64,000 bases of DNA from Terriglobia bacterium (lineage in GTDB: Bacteria; Acidobacteriota; Terriglobia; Bryobacterales; Bryobacteraceae): positions 62,001-126,000 of the forward strand of contig JAIQFN010000007.1 in assembly GCA_020073265.1 (NCBI GenBank), in the 5' to 3' direction. Under the pieces are notes generated by a model. That model was not told the origin of the DNA. It searched no databases and worked only from the letters and a program-made list of their open reading frames with translations. Each line of letters opens with the position of its first letter. Positions within the stretch are counted from its first letter, which is position 1. Position numbers and translations under genes: made by a program. Shown in pieces: positions 17,342 through 24,819 of this stretch.

Positions 17342-18408
17342 GGATACTGCTTCGGGCTGGCTGCGCGGCGCTGCTGCTGTGTGCGGGCACGCTGCCGGCG
17401 CAGATTCCCAAGGAACTGCCGCGCAGCCGGGTAGTAGAGTCCATATCGATTGACGCCGCGCCGTTCGCTCCGTTCCTGTCGATGGGCGATCTGTGGTTCA
17501 CCACCTGGGCGGACGACGACAAGCTGTACGGAGCCTGGGGCGACGGCACCGGGCCTGTGCCCCTGACAACCTGGAGCCTCATGACCGACTGCGGCATCCT
17601 GGAGTACACCGGTGATCCGCCCAAGCTGACGGCGACCGTGGTGCGTCGCGACGCTCCCACGCAGTTTGAGCCGCGTGTGGATGACAAACCGTCGAGTCTT
17701 TTGGCCGTGGATGGGCGGCTGTACGGCGCGTTTCACTCGCCGCTCGGGGATGCGCGCATCGGCTACCTGGCATATTCGGACGACTACGGATCGAATTGGT
17801 CGCGTCTCGGGTTCTTTCTGCCGGGCGAAACGAAGCCCGCCAACGCTTCGCCGTGGACCAATGAGGCGAACTCGAATTTCCGCTGTTTGTTCTTGATCAA
17901 CATGGGCAAGAACTACAGCCTGAACTCGGACGGATATGTGTACGGGCTCGGCATCGGCAAGGAGTGGGATTGGGACGGTCCGGTGTACCTGGCGCGGGTG
18001 CAGCGGGTGCGCATCGTAAGCTACTCGGCGTGGGAGTATTTCAGCGGCCTGGACGCGTCAGGCAAGCCGCACTGGTCCAAGGCGCAGAGCGATGCGAAGC
18101 CGGTTCCAGGCCTTTACACTCCGGACCAGGGTTCGGCCATCTATCATGCGGGTGTCAAGCGCTACCTGTTTCTGAATAAGGAGCACCTGTGGGAGGCGCC
18201 TCAGCCTTGGGGGCCTTGGACGGTAGCGGGTGATTTTCCGTCAGAACCCGAGGCCTGGCAAAAAGGCTACCAGCCGGGGATCATCACGAAAGGCGCAGGG
18301 CCGGATTCCTTCTGGTTTACGATCGCGGGGAAGGGAACGACTCCGAATCTCTCGTACTCTTTGCACATCGGTAAGATGGTGATGCGCTTGGCGCCGGGAT
18401 CACAATAG
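17338..18408 (+). CDS. Exported DUF4185-like protein, copy 2
   Basis: A 356-residue tandem paralogue of the preceding gene, starting in its stop codon (ATGA). Signal peptide MRILLRAGCAALLLCAGTLPAQ. Most of the protein aligns residue for residue ('LYGSWGDG' versus 'LYGAWGDG', 'NANSNFRCLF.INMGKNYSLNSDGYVYGLGIGKEW'). It lacks the ~28-residue insert and ends with a six-residue extension. Long nucleotide stretches are nearly identical (for example 16817-16920 versus 17870-17965), indicating recent duplication or gene conversion. No function is known. Confidence 0.72.
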   Translation: MRILLRAGCAALLLCAGTLPAQIPKELPRSRVVESISIDAAPFAPFLSMGDLWFTTWADDDKLYGAWGDGTGPVPLTTWSLMTDCGILEYTGDPPKLTATVVRRDAPTQFEPRVDDKPSSLLAVDGRLYGAFHSPLGDARIGYLAYSDDYGSNWSRLGFFLPGETKPANASPWTNEANSNFRCLFLINMGKNYSLNSDGYVYGLGIGKEWDWDGPVYLARVQRVRIVSYSAWEYFSGLDASGKPHWSKAQSDAKPVPGLYTPDQGSAIYHAGVKRYLFLNKEHLWEAPQPWGPWTVAGDFPSEPEAWQKGYQPGIITKGAGPDSFWFTIAGKGTTPNLSYSLHIGKMVMRLAPGSQ

Positions 18409-18461
18409 CTCCTGGAATATCGGCGACCCACAGCCGACGCGATTGTTGGCGATGTCGAGTT

Positions 18462-19271
18462 TCACACCGCCGGCGGCGCCAGTTCCCGCAAGCGGGAGAC
18501 GGTGGACTTCAGCGCCTTGAGCAACAGCACCGTGTCCACCGAATAGCAGAGGTAGCGAACGCCGGCATCCAGCCAGCGGCGGGCTTCAGGCTCCGCATTC
18601 ACAAAGACGCCCAGCACGACGTCGTGGTCGGCGGTCGCGGCGGCGATCCGCGCCCCGGCTTCAAAAACGCGGGGATTGGTTACGTCGCCGGGTATTCCCA
18701 GGCTCTGAGACAGGTCGTATGGGCCGACGAAGAGGACGTCGAAATTGCCCAAGCGCAGAATCTCCGGCAAGGCCTGGATTCCATCGACACTCTCGATCTG
18801 AAGGCTGAGGATCTGCTGGTTGGAGGACGCGAGGAAGGCCGGCGTGGGGCAATCGGAAAAGTCGGCGGCGCGGACAAACGGGTTGAGTCCTCGGCGTCCA
18901 AGCGGGTGGAAGCGGGAGGCGGAAATGGCGGCGCGCGCCGCCTCGACACTGGACACCTGTGGAATCTGGAGTCCGGCCGGCCCGGCGTCCAGCACGTGTT
19001 GAATCGCGCTCGGCTCATTCGACGCTACGCGCACCATCGCGGGGATGCCTGCTGCCGCTGCGGCCCGCAAAAGGGGAGGCAGGCTGGTGTCACTGATGGG
19101 GGCATGCTCGCAATCGATCAATACAAAATCCCAGCCTGCGATGCCGGCGATCTCGATCACTTCCGGGCAGGGAAGTTCGCAAAAAAGGCCGAACAACGGA
19201 GTCTTGTCGCGCAGCCTGGTCCGAAGAGATTGTTCGCGCAGGAGGGTGGGCCGCTTCGGGTCCTCGGTCAT
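18462..19271 (-). CDS. HpcH/HpaI-family class II aldolase
   Basis: A 269-residue TIM-barrel aldolase of the HpaI/RhmA/GarL type. Visible signature elements are 'FVLIDCEHAPIS' (catalytic His56 region), 'GLQIPQV', 'LSLQIESVDG' with the metal-binding Glu and 'VLFVGPYDLSQSLG' with the metal-binding Asp. These enzymes cleave 2-keto-3-deoxy acids into pyruvate and an aldehyde with a divalent metal. It is the last gene of an eight-gene minus-strand cluster, and its start overlaps the preceding stop by four bases. With the dehydratase at 13993 it would complete a non-phosphorylative sugar-acid pathway. Confidence 0.87.
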   Translation of the reverse strand: MTEDPKRPTLLREQSLRTRLRDKTPLFGLFCELPCPEVIEIAGIAGWDFVLIDCEHAPISDTSLPPLLRAAAAAGIPAMVRVASNEPSAIQHVLDAGPAGLQIPQVSSVEAARAAISASRFHPLGRRGLNPFVRAADFSDCPTPAFLASSNQQILSLQIESVDGIQALPEILRLGNFDVLFVGPYDLSQSLGIPGDVTNPRVFEAGARIAAATADHDVVLGVFVNAEPEARRWLDAGVRYLCYSVDTVLLLKALKSTVSRLRELAPPAV

Positions 19272-19756
19272 CCGGAGTCCCGGGTCAAAGGCGGCGACAA
19301 CGGATAGCCGCGCCCTTCATAGTCGAAACCGCCCAGTTCGAGTCTCGTAAGCCGCGCATCGGCAGGCGACGCATAATAGGCGCGGATTTCACGGATCAGC
19401 CCGCTGGCCGGATCGAAGAGGTACCATTCGTCGCCGCGCAGCACGGTTCCGACCTTGGTCTTGAAATGGGTCCATTCGATGACGGCGCGTGAAGTGTCCG
19501 GATCGACGATGACATGGTCCACCGTCCACACGGAACCGAGTTGCTCCACCGCGCCTTTCCATTTGTTGGCGATGGTAAGGGCGCCGCGGAACGGCCCCTC
19601 GTACATTCCGGGCGGGAAATAGTGGACGGCGTGTTCGACAAAACAGGATCGAATCCGCTCCACGTCGGCGGCGTTGCAGGCGTCGAAATAATCCCGGATC
19701 CGCCGTTCCATGGCCTGCGCTTTCTTAGCCCTGTCCTCTTCGGTCATTGCTGGCAT
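19268..19756 (-). CDS. SnoaL-like (NTF2-fold) protein
   Basis: A 162-residue protein from ATG 19756, chosen because GAGG lies eight bases upstream and because the longer frame would run into the neighbouring gene. The N-terminal helices ('RIRDYFDACNAADVERIRSCFVEHAVHYFPPGMYEGPFRG') and later strands fit the NTF2/SnoaL fold. Such proteins act as isomerases, hydratases or binding partners. It is translationally coupled to the aldolase gene (ATGA overlap) and sits ten bases after the FAH-family gene. A role in handling a sugar-acid intermediate is inference. Confidence 0.78.
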   Translation of the reverse strand: MPAMTEEDRAKKAQAMERRIRDYFDACNAADVERIRSCFVEHAVHYFPPGMYEGPFRGALTIANKWKGAVEQLGSVWTVDHVIVDPDTSRAVIEWTHFKTKVGTVLRGDEWYLFDPASGLIREIRAYYASPADARLTRLELGGFDYEGRGYPLSPPLTRDSG

Positions 19757-19766
19757 GCTTGAGTCC

Positions 19767-20594
19767 TCAACTGAACTTGCAGCGAACGCTTCCGAGGCCC
19801 GCGAAGGAAGCCTCGAAGAAATCACCGGGCTTGGCGGGGATGGCGGTTGTGAGCGCGCCCGGCAGCACCAGGTGTCCCGCGTCGAGGAATGCGCCTCTCG
19901 ACGCGAGGGTGTTGGCCAGCCAGGCGACCGCAGCCGCCGGATGGCCGAGGGCAGCCGCGCCGGCGCCGGTGGCGGCTACTTCGCCGTTCTTTTCCAACAC
20001 CACTCCCACCAGCCGAAGATCGAGGCCGCCGACCGGCGTGACCCGGTCGCCCAGGACGCATCGCGCGCTGCTGCCGTTGTCGGCTACGGTATCGACGAAT
20101 TGGATGCGCCAGTTCTCGATACGGCTGTCGATGATCTCGAAGCACGGGACGACGCCTTCGGTGGCAAGCAGCACTTCGGTGGGCGTCACGCGCGGGCCGC
20201 GCAAGGCTTTTTTCAGCACGAACCCGATCTCAGGTTCTATGCGCGGCTGAATCAGGCCGCTGAACCGAATCTCCGCGGAATCGGGCAGCACCATGTCGTC
20301 CAGGAGCTGCCCGTAATCGGGTTGGTGGATGTTGAACAACTGCTGGACCACTGGATTCGTGCAGCCGACTTTATGGCCGCATACGCGGGCGCCGGACGAG
20401 ACGCGCCGCCGGATGTAAGCGACCTGAATCGCGTAGGCGTCGGAGAGCGTCATCGACGGGTACTCGTCACTGAGCGGCCGTCCCATTCGGCAGGCGCGCT
20501 CGTCGTCGAACAGTCGCGCCGCAAGGTGGTCAACCTCGGTGGGGGAGAGCGTAAGCTCGCCGTCGTGGTCTTCGATCACAGGTAGGTATCCCAA
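19767..20594 (-). CDS. FAH-family hydratase/hydrolase (2-keto-4-pentenoate hydratase-like)
   Basis: A 275-residue protein with the fumarylacetoacetate-hydrolase/MhpD fold: 'GHKVGCTNPVVQ', 'RIEPEIGFVLKKAL' (metal-binding Glu pair), 'VPCFEIIDSRIENW' (metal-binding Asp region) and the C-terminal 'KPGDFFEASFAGLGSV'. Members hydrate 2-keto-4-pentenoates or hydrolyse diketo-deoxy sugar acids in oxidative rhamnose or fucose routes. The outermost start is TTG at 20594, with a GTG at 20579 as alternative; neither has a strong ribosome site. It lies between the SMP-30 lactonase and SnoaL genes. Confidence 0.85.
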   Translation of the reverse strand: MGYLPVIEDHDGELTLSPTEVDHLAARLFDDERACRMGRPLSDEYPSMTLSDAYAIQVAYIRRRVSSGARVCGHKVGCTNPVVQQLFNIHQPDYGQLLDDMVLPDSAEIRFSGLIQPRIEPEIGFVLKKALRGPRVTPTEVLLATEGVVPCFEIIDSRIENWRIQFVDTVADNGSSARCVLGDRVTPVGGLDLRLVGVVLEKNGEVAATGAGAAALGHPAAAVAWLANTLASRGAFLDAGHLVLPGALTTAIPAKPGDFFEASFAGLGSVRCKFS

Positions 20595-20607
20595 CCGAAT
20601 TGTGTCA

Positions 20608-21507
20608 TCAACCAGCCCGATTAAACATCCTGATCCCGGGCGTCTTGACCCGAACCCGGTAGAGCGAGTGACTCGCGGTGATAAACAGAGACTTCAAGTC
20701 ATCCTCGCCCCAGAAGAAGTTAGAGCATACCTGCGGGACATAGATAATTCCGAGAGAAGCGGCATCGGGCGCGAAAACATGAATGCCGCCGGGCCCGGTG
20801 ATGAAGAGATTCCCCTGGCTGTCCACCTTCATACCGTCGGCGTGACCCTCGCGATCGCCGGTCAGCGTTGCCCAGACTCGCCCGTTCGAGATGGAGCCGT
20901 CTTGGTTCACGTCGAAGACACGGATATGCGCTCGGGTTGTGTCATCGATGAACAACAGCTTCTCGTCCGGCGAAAAGCACAAGCCGTTGGGCTGATCGAA
21001 GTCATCCACCAGCAGCTTCAAGGCTCCGGCCTTGGGATCGAACCGGTAAACGCCGCGGAAGTTGAGTTCCGGTTCTCGTGGAACTCCGAAGTATTCCATT
21101 CGCCCGAAGCTGGGGTCGCTGAAATAAATCGAACCGTCGCTCTTGACGATGATGTCGTTGGGGCTGTTGAGTTCCTTGCCATCGTAGTGGGTCGCCAGCA
21201 CGGTAACCGAGCCATCGCGCTCGGTCCTGGTCACGCGGCTGGTGGCGTGCTCGCAAGTGACCAGCCGGCCGTCCCGGTCGTAGGCATTGCCGTTGGCCAT
21301 GTTGCTCGGCTGGCGCCATGTTTGGATCCGGCCGTCCGGCGTCCACTTTCGCATGATGTTGCCGGGCATGTCGCTGAAGATCAGGTGCTTCTCGAAGTAA
21401 TGCCAAACCGGACCCTCGGTGAAGTCGAAGCCGGAGGCGAGCTCCTCGACCGCGGCGTCGTCGCCAACCGCGGCACGAAAGCGATCATCTCGAATTTCTA
21501 CGTTCAT
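20608..21507 (-). CDS. SMP-30/gluconolactonase family protein
   Basis: A 299-residue six-bladed propeller of the SMP-30/LRE family. Visible elements are 'FTEGPVWHYFEKHLIFSDMPGN' (metal-binding Glu), 'NSPNDIIVKSDGSIYFSDPSFG' (Asn), 'QPNGLCFSPDEKLLFIDDT' and 'GHADGMKVDSQGNLFITGPGGIHVF' (Asp). These enzymes open sugar lactones to aldonic acids with a divalent metal. GGGAGG precedes ATG 21507. It has no signal peptide, so it acts in the cytoplasm. Placed between a dehydrogenase set and a dehydratase, it is the probable lactonase of the sugar-acid route. Confidence 0.88.
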   Translation of the reverse strand: MNVEIRDDRFRAAVGDDAAVEELASGFDFTEGPVWHYFEKHLIFSDMPGNIMRKWTPDGRIQTWRQPSNMANGNAYDRDGRLVTCEHATSRVTRTERDGSVTVLATHYDGKELNSPNDIIVKSDGSIYFSDPSFGRMEYFGVPREPELNFRGVYRFDPKAGALKLLVDDFDQPNGLCFSPDEKLLFIDDTTRAHIRVFDVNQDGSISNGRVWATLTGDREGHADGMKVDSQGNLFITGPGGIHVFAPDAASLGIIYVPQVCSNFFWGEDDLKSLFITASHSLYRVRVKTPGIRMFNRAG

Positions 21508-21528
21508 GGAATCCTCCCGGCGGATGTC

Positions 21529-21810
21529 TTAGACCGCTTCGAAGATCTTGCCGTCGTAACGAGCGCAATGTGCTTCCATTTGTGGCCAGACCTGCTGATG
21601 TGTATCGGTGGCGACCCACTTCAGCCGCAAATCTTCGTTTTCAAAAGTGATAATGAGCCGATACAAATCCGTCTCGGGATGGGTGCGGAGCAGAGCGCTC
21701 TTCACGAACCCAGGCTGAGCGCGAATCGCGGGGTAGAATACGTCGCGGAAGGTCTTCTGGAGGGCCGGACCGGCATTGGGCTTCACCCACAAGTCAACGT
21801 GCAGGGTCAC
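21529..21810 (-). CDS. Antibiotic biosynthesis monooxygenase (ABM)-fold small protein
   Basis: A 93-residue protein of the dimeric alpha/beta-barrel ABM family. It starts 'MTLHVDLWVKPNAGPALQKTFRDVFYPAIRAQPGFVKSALLR', followed by 'LIITFENEDLRLKWVATDTH' and a final helix. The start is GTG 21810 with only a weak ribosome site. It lies 21 bases upstream of the lactonase gene in the same cluster. Members are small monooxygenases, mutarotases or regulators; the exact reaction is not readable. Confidence 0.72.
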   Translation of the reverse strand: MTLHVDLWVKPNAGPALQKTFRDVFYPAIRAQPGFVKSALLRTHPETDLYRLIITFENEDLRLKWVATDTHQQVWPQMEAHCARYDGKIFEAV

Positions 21811-21847
21811 GATGTGCTTTCGAGTCCTTTCTGGATTGAATTCGATG

Positions 21848-22588
21848 CTAGGTCATCCGCAAAAGCCAGCGGATCGCGTTCTTCTGAATTTTCATGTACT
21901 CCGGCTGCCACAGCGCGTGTATGTTGTGGCCAACCGCCGTGAATGCAACGCGGCCCTTGCCGTAGTCATAGGCCCAGCCGCCGATGGCTTTGGCGCCGTA
22001 ACTGCGGTGGGTCAGGCCATCGACGTTCTCGCTCTCGAGAATTATATTTTTCGGATCCTTGTCGAACGTGAGGTAGTGCTGCTCATCGTTGACCATGAAA
22101 TCCTGGACGCCCTGGGTAATGGGATGATCGCGGACTACCTTGACTTTGAACGGGCGCAGGGGAGGATGCTGCAGCGTGACTCCACCCATTACCTCCCGAT
22201 AATTCTTCGAGTACAGAGAAATGTAGCCGCTGTTGTGGTACGCGTAGAGGCCATTCCCGGCTTCGACGAACTGCTTGATCGCTTCGCCTTGCTCCTCGGT
22301 GATCCACCCCACCGGCTTCTCCGCGGGCCACTTGTTCCGATTTTCGAGAAAGCTCGCATACGGATACATCACGGCGCTCTGGTAGCCGTCCGGCCAGATG
22401 TATCCGTCGCGGAAAGTAATGAACACTCGATAATCCCGAAGGCGAGCGGCTCCGATCTCCTCATAGTTGATGGTGAAATCCACGGCCACATTCAGTTCCT
22501 GGAATATCCGTCCCAGGGCCAGGCGAATGTAGTCGGCGTTGTGATAGCGATCCCCGATCAGGGCCAGCACTGGCGCGCGCGAACTCAT
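21848..22588 (-). CDS. ThuA domain protein, copy 1
   Basis: A 246-residue ThuA-like (trehalose utilisation, class I amidotransferase-like fold) protein starting ATG 22588 (MSSRAPVLALIGDRYHN). The outer frame to 22723 overlaps the next gene and is rejected. Typical ThuA text is visible: 'FVEAGNGLYAYHNSG', 'DHPITQGVQDFMVNDEQHYLTFD', 'GGWAYDYGKGRVAFTAVGHN' and 'QKNAIRWLL'. ThuA proteins are tied to 3-keto-disaccharide metabolism. No signal peptide. It is about 60 percent similar to its upstream neighbour by eye, so the two are paralogues, here cytoplasmic versus exported. Confidence 0.83.
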   Translation of the reverse strand: MSSRAPVLALIGDRYHNADYIRLALGRIFQELNVAVDFTINYEEIGAARLRDYRVFITFRDGYIWPDGYQSAVMYPYASFLENRNKWPAEKPVGWITEEQGEAIKQFVEAGNGLYAYHNSGYISLYSKNYREVMGGVTLQHPPLRPFKVKVVRDHPITQGVQDFMVNDEQHYLTFDKDPKNIILESENVDGLTHRSYGAKAIGGWAYDYGKGRVAFTAVGHNIHALWQPEYMKIQKNAIRWLLRMT

Positions 22589-22622
22589 ATCGACATTCTC
22601 ATTTCTCCGCTGAAAATAGCCA

Positions 22623-23489
22623 TCAGGACATCCGCAATAGCCAGCGTATGGCGTTCTTCTGAATCTTGACGTACTCCGGCTCCCACAAAGCGTAAATCGT
22701 GTGGCCGACCGCGGTGTATGCAACGCGGCCTTCTCCGTAGTCGTACGCCCACCCGGCAGTAGCGGAGGGTCCTCGAGCCCCGTAGTTCAGGCCATCCACG
22801 TTCTCGCTTCTCAGGATCACGTACTTGGCGTCGTTATCGTAGGTGAGGAAGTGCTGTTCGTCGCTTACCACGAATTCCTGCACACCTCGTGTAATGGGGT
22901 GGTCGGGATTGACCACCTTCACTTTGAAAGGGCGCAGCGGCGGGTGGCCGAGATAGAGTCCCCCCATCACCTCCCGATACTTCTTCGAGTGCAGAGAAAT
23001 GTGCCCGGACTGGTGATACGCGTACAGACCGTTGCCCGCCCGGACGAAGTCGGCGATCATTTGGCCCTGGGCTTCCGTGATCGCTCCTTCCATGATCGTC
23101 TCCCCCCAGTCCTTCTCCAGTGAATTCGTGTAGGGATAGGCGTCGGGCCCGAGATAACCGTTTGGCCAATTGAGCGGCGAGCCGAAGGTCACAAACAGTC
23201 GATAGTTCTTGAGCCGGTCGGCATCTATTTCGTCGATGCTGATGGTGAAATCGATAGGCAGGTCGAGTTCGCGGAAGATCGGGGTGAGCGCTACCCGGAT
23301 GTAGTCGGGATTGTGGTAACGGTCTCCGACCAGGGCCAGGACTCGCGGCCGCTTTGCCGGAGCCCGCGTGCTCTGAGCCGCGCCGCTGGCCTGCGCCGGA
23401 CTGGCCGTGTTCAAAGCCACGCCGCTTGCACCCAGAGCGCCGAGCTGCCGGAGCATCTCTCGCCGCATCATTTTGTCTTTCGTGCGCAT
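22623..23489 (-). CDS. ThuA domain protein, copy 2, Tat-exported
   Basis: A 288-residue ThuA-like protein from ATG 23489, preceded by GAGG nine bases upstream. The N-terminus carries 'MMRREMLRQLGALGASGVALN', a twin-arginine-type signal absent from the paralogue downstream. The body repeats the same blocks: 'PRVLALVGDRYHNPDYIRVAL', 'FVRAGNGLYAYHQSG', 'DHPITRGVQEFVVSDEQHFLTYD' and 'GEGRVAYTAVGHT'. It lies 46 bases after the aldo/keto reductase gene and 34 before copy 1. Two ThuA proteins in different compartments, with an exported AKR, suggest extracytoplasmic 3-keto-sugar handling; this is inference. Confidence 0.83.
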   Translation of the reverse strand: MRTKDKMMRREMLRQLGALGASGVALNTASPAQASGAAQSTRAPAKRPRVLALVGDRYHNPDYIRVALTPIFRELDLPIDFTISIDEIDADRLKNYRLFVTFGSPLNWPNGYLGPDAYPYTNSLEKDWGETIMEGAITEAQGQMIADFVRAGNGLYAYHQSGHISLHSKKYREVMGGLYLGHPPLRPFKVKVVNPDHPITRGVQEFVVSDEQHFLTYDNDAKYVILRSENVDGLNYGARGPSATAGWAYDYGEGRVAYTAVGHTIYALWEPEYVKIQKNAIRWLLRMS

Positions 23490-23535
23490 GTTCAAGATCC
23501 TCACTGACCTTAACAGCTTATTGGCCAAACCTCGC

Positions 23536-24564
23536 TCACGGTCCCGTGAACGTCGCATATTTGGACTGTCGCAAGATATGCGGATCCATGGTCTTAAAGT
23601 ACTCAAACTCGCCGGTGCCGCCAACGGCTGCCGTCTTTGCCAGTAAGTTAGCCACCTCGGACTGGTCCATGGGCCTGAAGCTGCGCGCTGCTTTCAGTCC
23701 CTGCTCAAGATCCTTCAGGTTCTCGCAACCGTTGATTACGACGGATGTCTTGAGGTTCATCGCGTAGTGCAGGCACTCGGTTGGCGTGACGTTGCTGGTT
23801 TTGCTCTGGACAATTCGTCCTGCCGCCATGGACTTCATTCCCAAAACCGCGATTCCTTGTTGCAAAGCCTCGGGCACAACCTGTCTTGCAAAGCTGCGGA
23901 AATGCGCGTCCATGACGTTCAGCGGCATCTGCACGGTTGCGAAGCTGAACTTGTTGGCGGCAGCGGTGCGAAGCACTTTCAGGTGCACCTCCGGATCTGT
24001 GTGACCGGTAAATCCGATATAGCGGATCTTGCCCGCTTTTTTTGCCGCGAGGGCAGCCTCAAAGGCGCCATTGGGGCCGAACAGAACATCCGGGTCAGTC
24101 GGAAGATTCATCTCGTGAAACTGAACGAGATCGACTACGTCGGTTTGGAGCCGGCGCAGGCTCTCCTCCAGTTGGGCGTTCCACACGTTCTTGAGCTGGC
24201 CGTTGGTCTTCGTCATGAGGAAGACCTTCTGGCGGTAGCCATCGCGGAGGGCCGCTCCCATGCGGCGCTCGCTTTCGCCGCCGTTGTAGTCCCAGGAGTT
24301 GTCCAGAAAATTGACGCCTCCGTCGATGGCGGTGCGAATAACGCGCAGGCTCTCCTCGGCTGAGGTGGTCTTCAGGCCCAGATGATAGCCGCCCAAGCCC
24401 AACAGGGACACCTTTTCGCCGGTGCTTCCCAAGGTGCGATAGGGCATGTCCCCCGTGGCGGCGTAGGCCCGTACTGGTTCGAGGAGAGGAAGTGCGGCCG
24501 CGGCAGATGCACCGGCCAAAATCAACTGGTCCAGAAATTCCCGGCGCGAAGACTTAGCACCCAT
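23536..24564 (-). CDS. Tat-exported aldo/keto reductase
   Basis: A 342-residue protein from ATG 24564, with GGAGG seven bases upstream; an outer frame to 24645 is rejected. N-terminus 'SSRREFLDQLILAGASAAAALPLLEP' is a Tat signal. The AKR catalytic set is visible: Asp and Tyr in 'NFLDNSWDYNGGESE', Lys in 'FLMTKTNG' and His in 'DLVQFHEM'. The late 'SVVINGCENLKDLEQGL' is typical of this acidobacterial/bacteroidal exported AKR group. It is the first gene of the eight-gene minus-strand cluster and is divergent from the DUF6259-type gene, with a 250-base shared control region. Confidence 0.87.
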   Translation of the reverse strand: MGAKSSRREFLDQLILAGASAAAALPLLEPVRAYAATGDMPYRTLGSTGEKVSLLGLGGYHLGLKTTSAEESLRVIRTAIDGGVNFLDNSWDYNGGESERRMGAALRDGYRQKVFLMTKTNGQLKNVWNAQLEESLRRLQTDVVDLVQFHEMNLPTDPDVLFGPNGAFEAALAAKKAGKIRYIGFTGHTDPEVHLKVLRTAAANKFSFATVQMPLNVMDAHFRSFARQVVPEALQQGIAVLGMKSMAAGRIVQSKTSNVTPTECLHYAMNLKTSVVINGCENLKDLEQGLKAARSFRPMDQSEVANLLAKTAAVGGTGEFEYFKTMDPHILRQSKYATFTGP

Positions 24565-24731
24565 GTGGCGCCTCCAGGCGATCGCAAGCGAATCGAGAAC
24601 GCTGCCCGGAACGCTGACTGACGGAACGTCCCGTCTAACAGCCATTCAGAATCGTCCTGCGAAAGTGCAGTGTACATGAGTTCCGCATTGCATTCAATGG
24701 TGCGAAGAGCGAATTCGAAACGTATTACTGT

Positions 24732-24811
24732 GTGAAACCAGCCGGCATGACTCTCGCAGAGGTTGCTCTCGCGGCATTGTCCTGGTTAAATGTAACCTGC
24801 AGTGAAACCAG
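24732..24811. repeat. Direct repeat and palindrome in a divergent promoter region
   Basis: gtgaaaccag occurs at 24732-24741 and again at 24802-24811, 70 bases apart. Between them lies a perfect inverted repeat GGTTA-aatg-TAACC (24784-24797). Both sit between the AKR operon and the DUF6259-type operon, so they could be regulator sites for both. Confidence 0.35.
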
Positions 24812-24819
24812 AGTATTGC

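Noticed and set aside
20539-21942. 467-residue open frame on the plus strand
   Set aside because: It is antisense to the SMP-30, ABM and ThuA genes, whose own protein motifs are clear.
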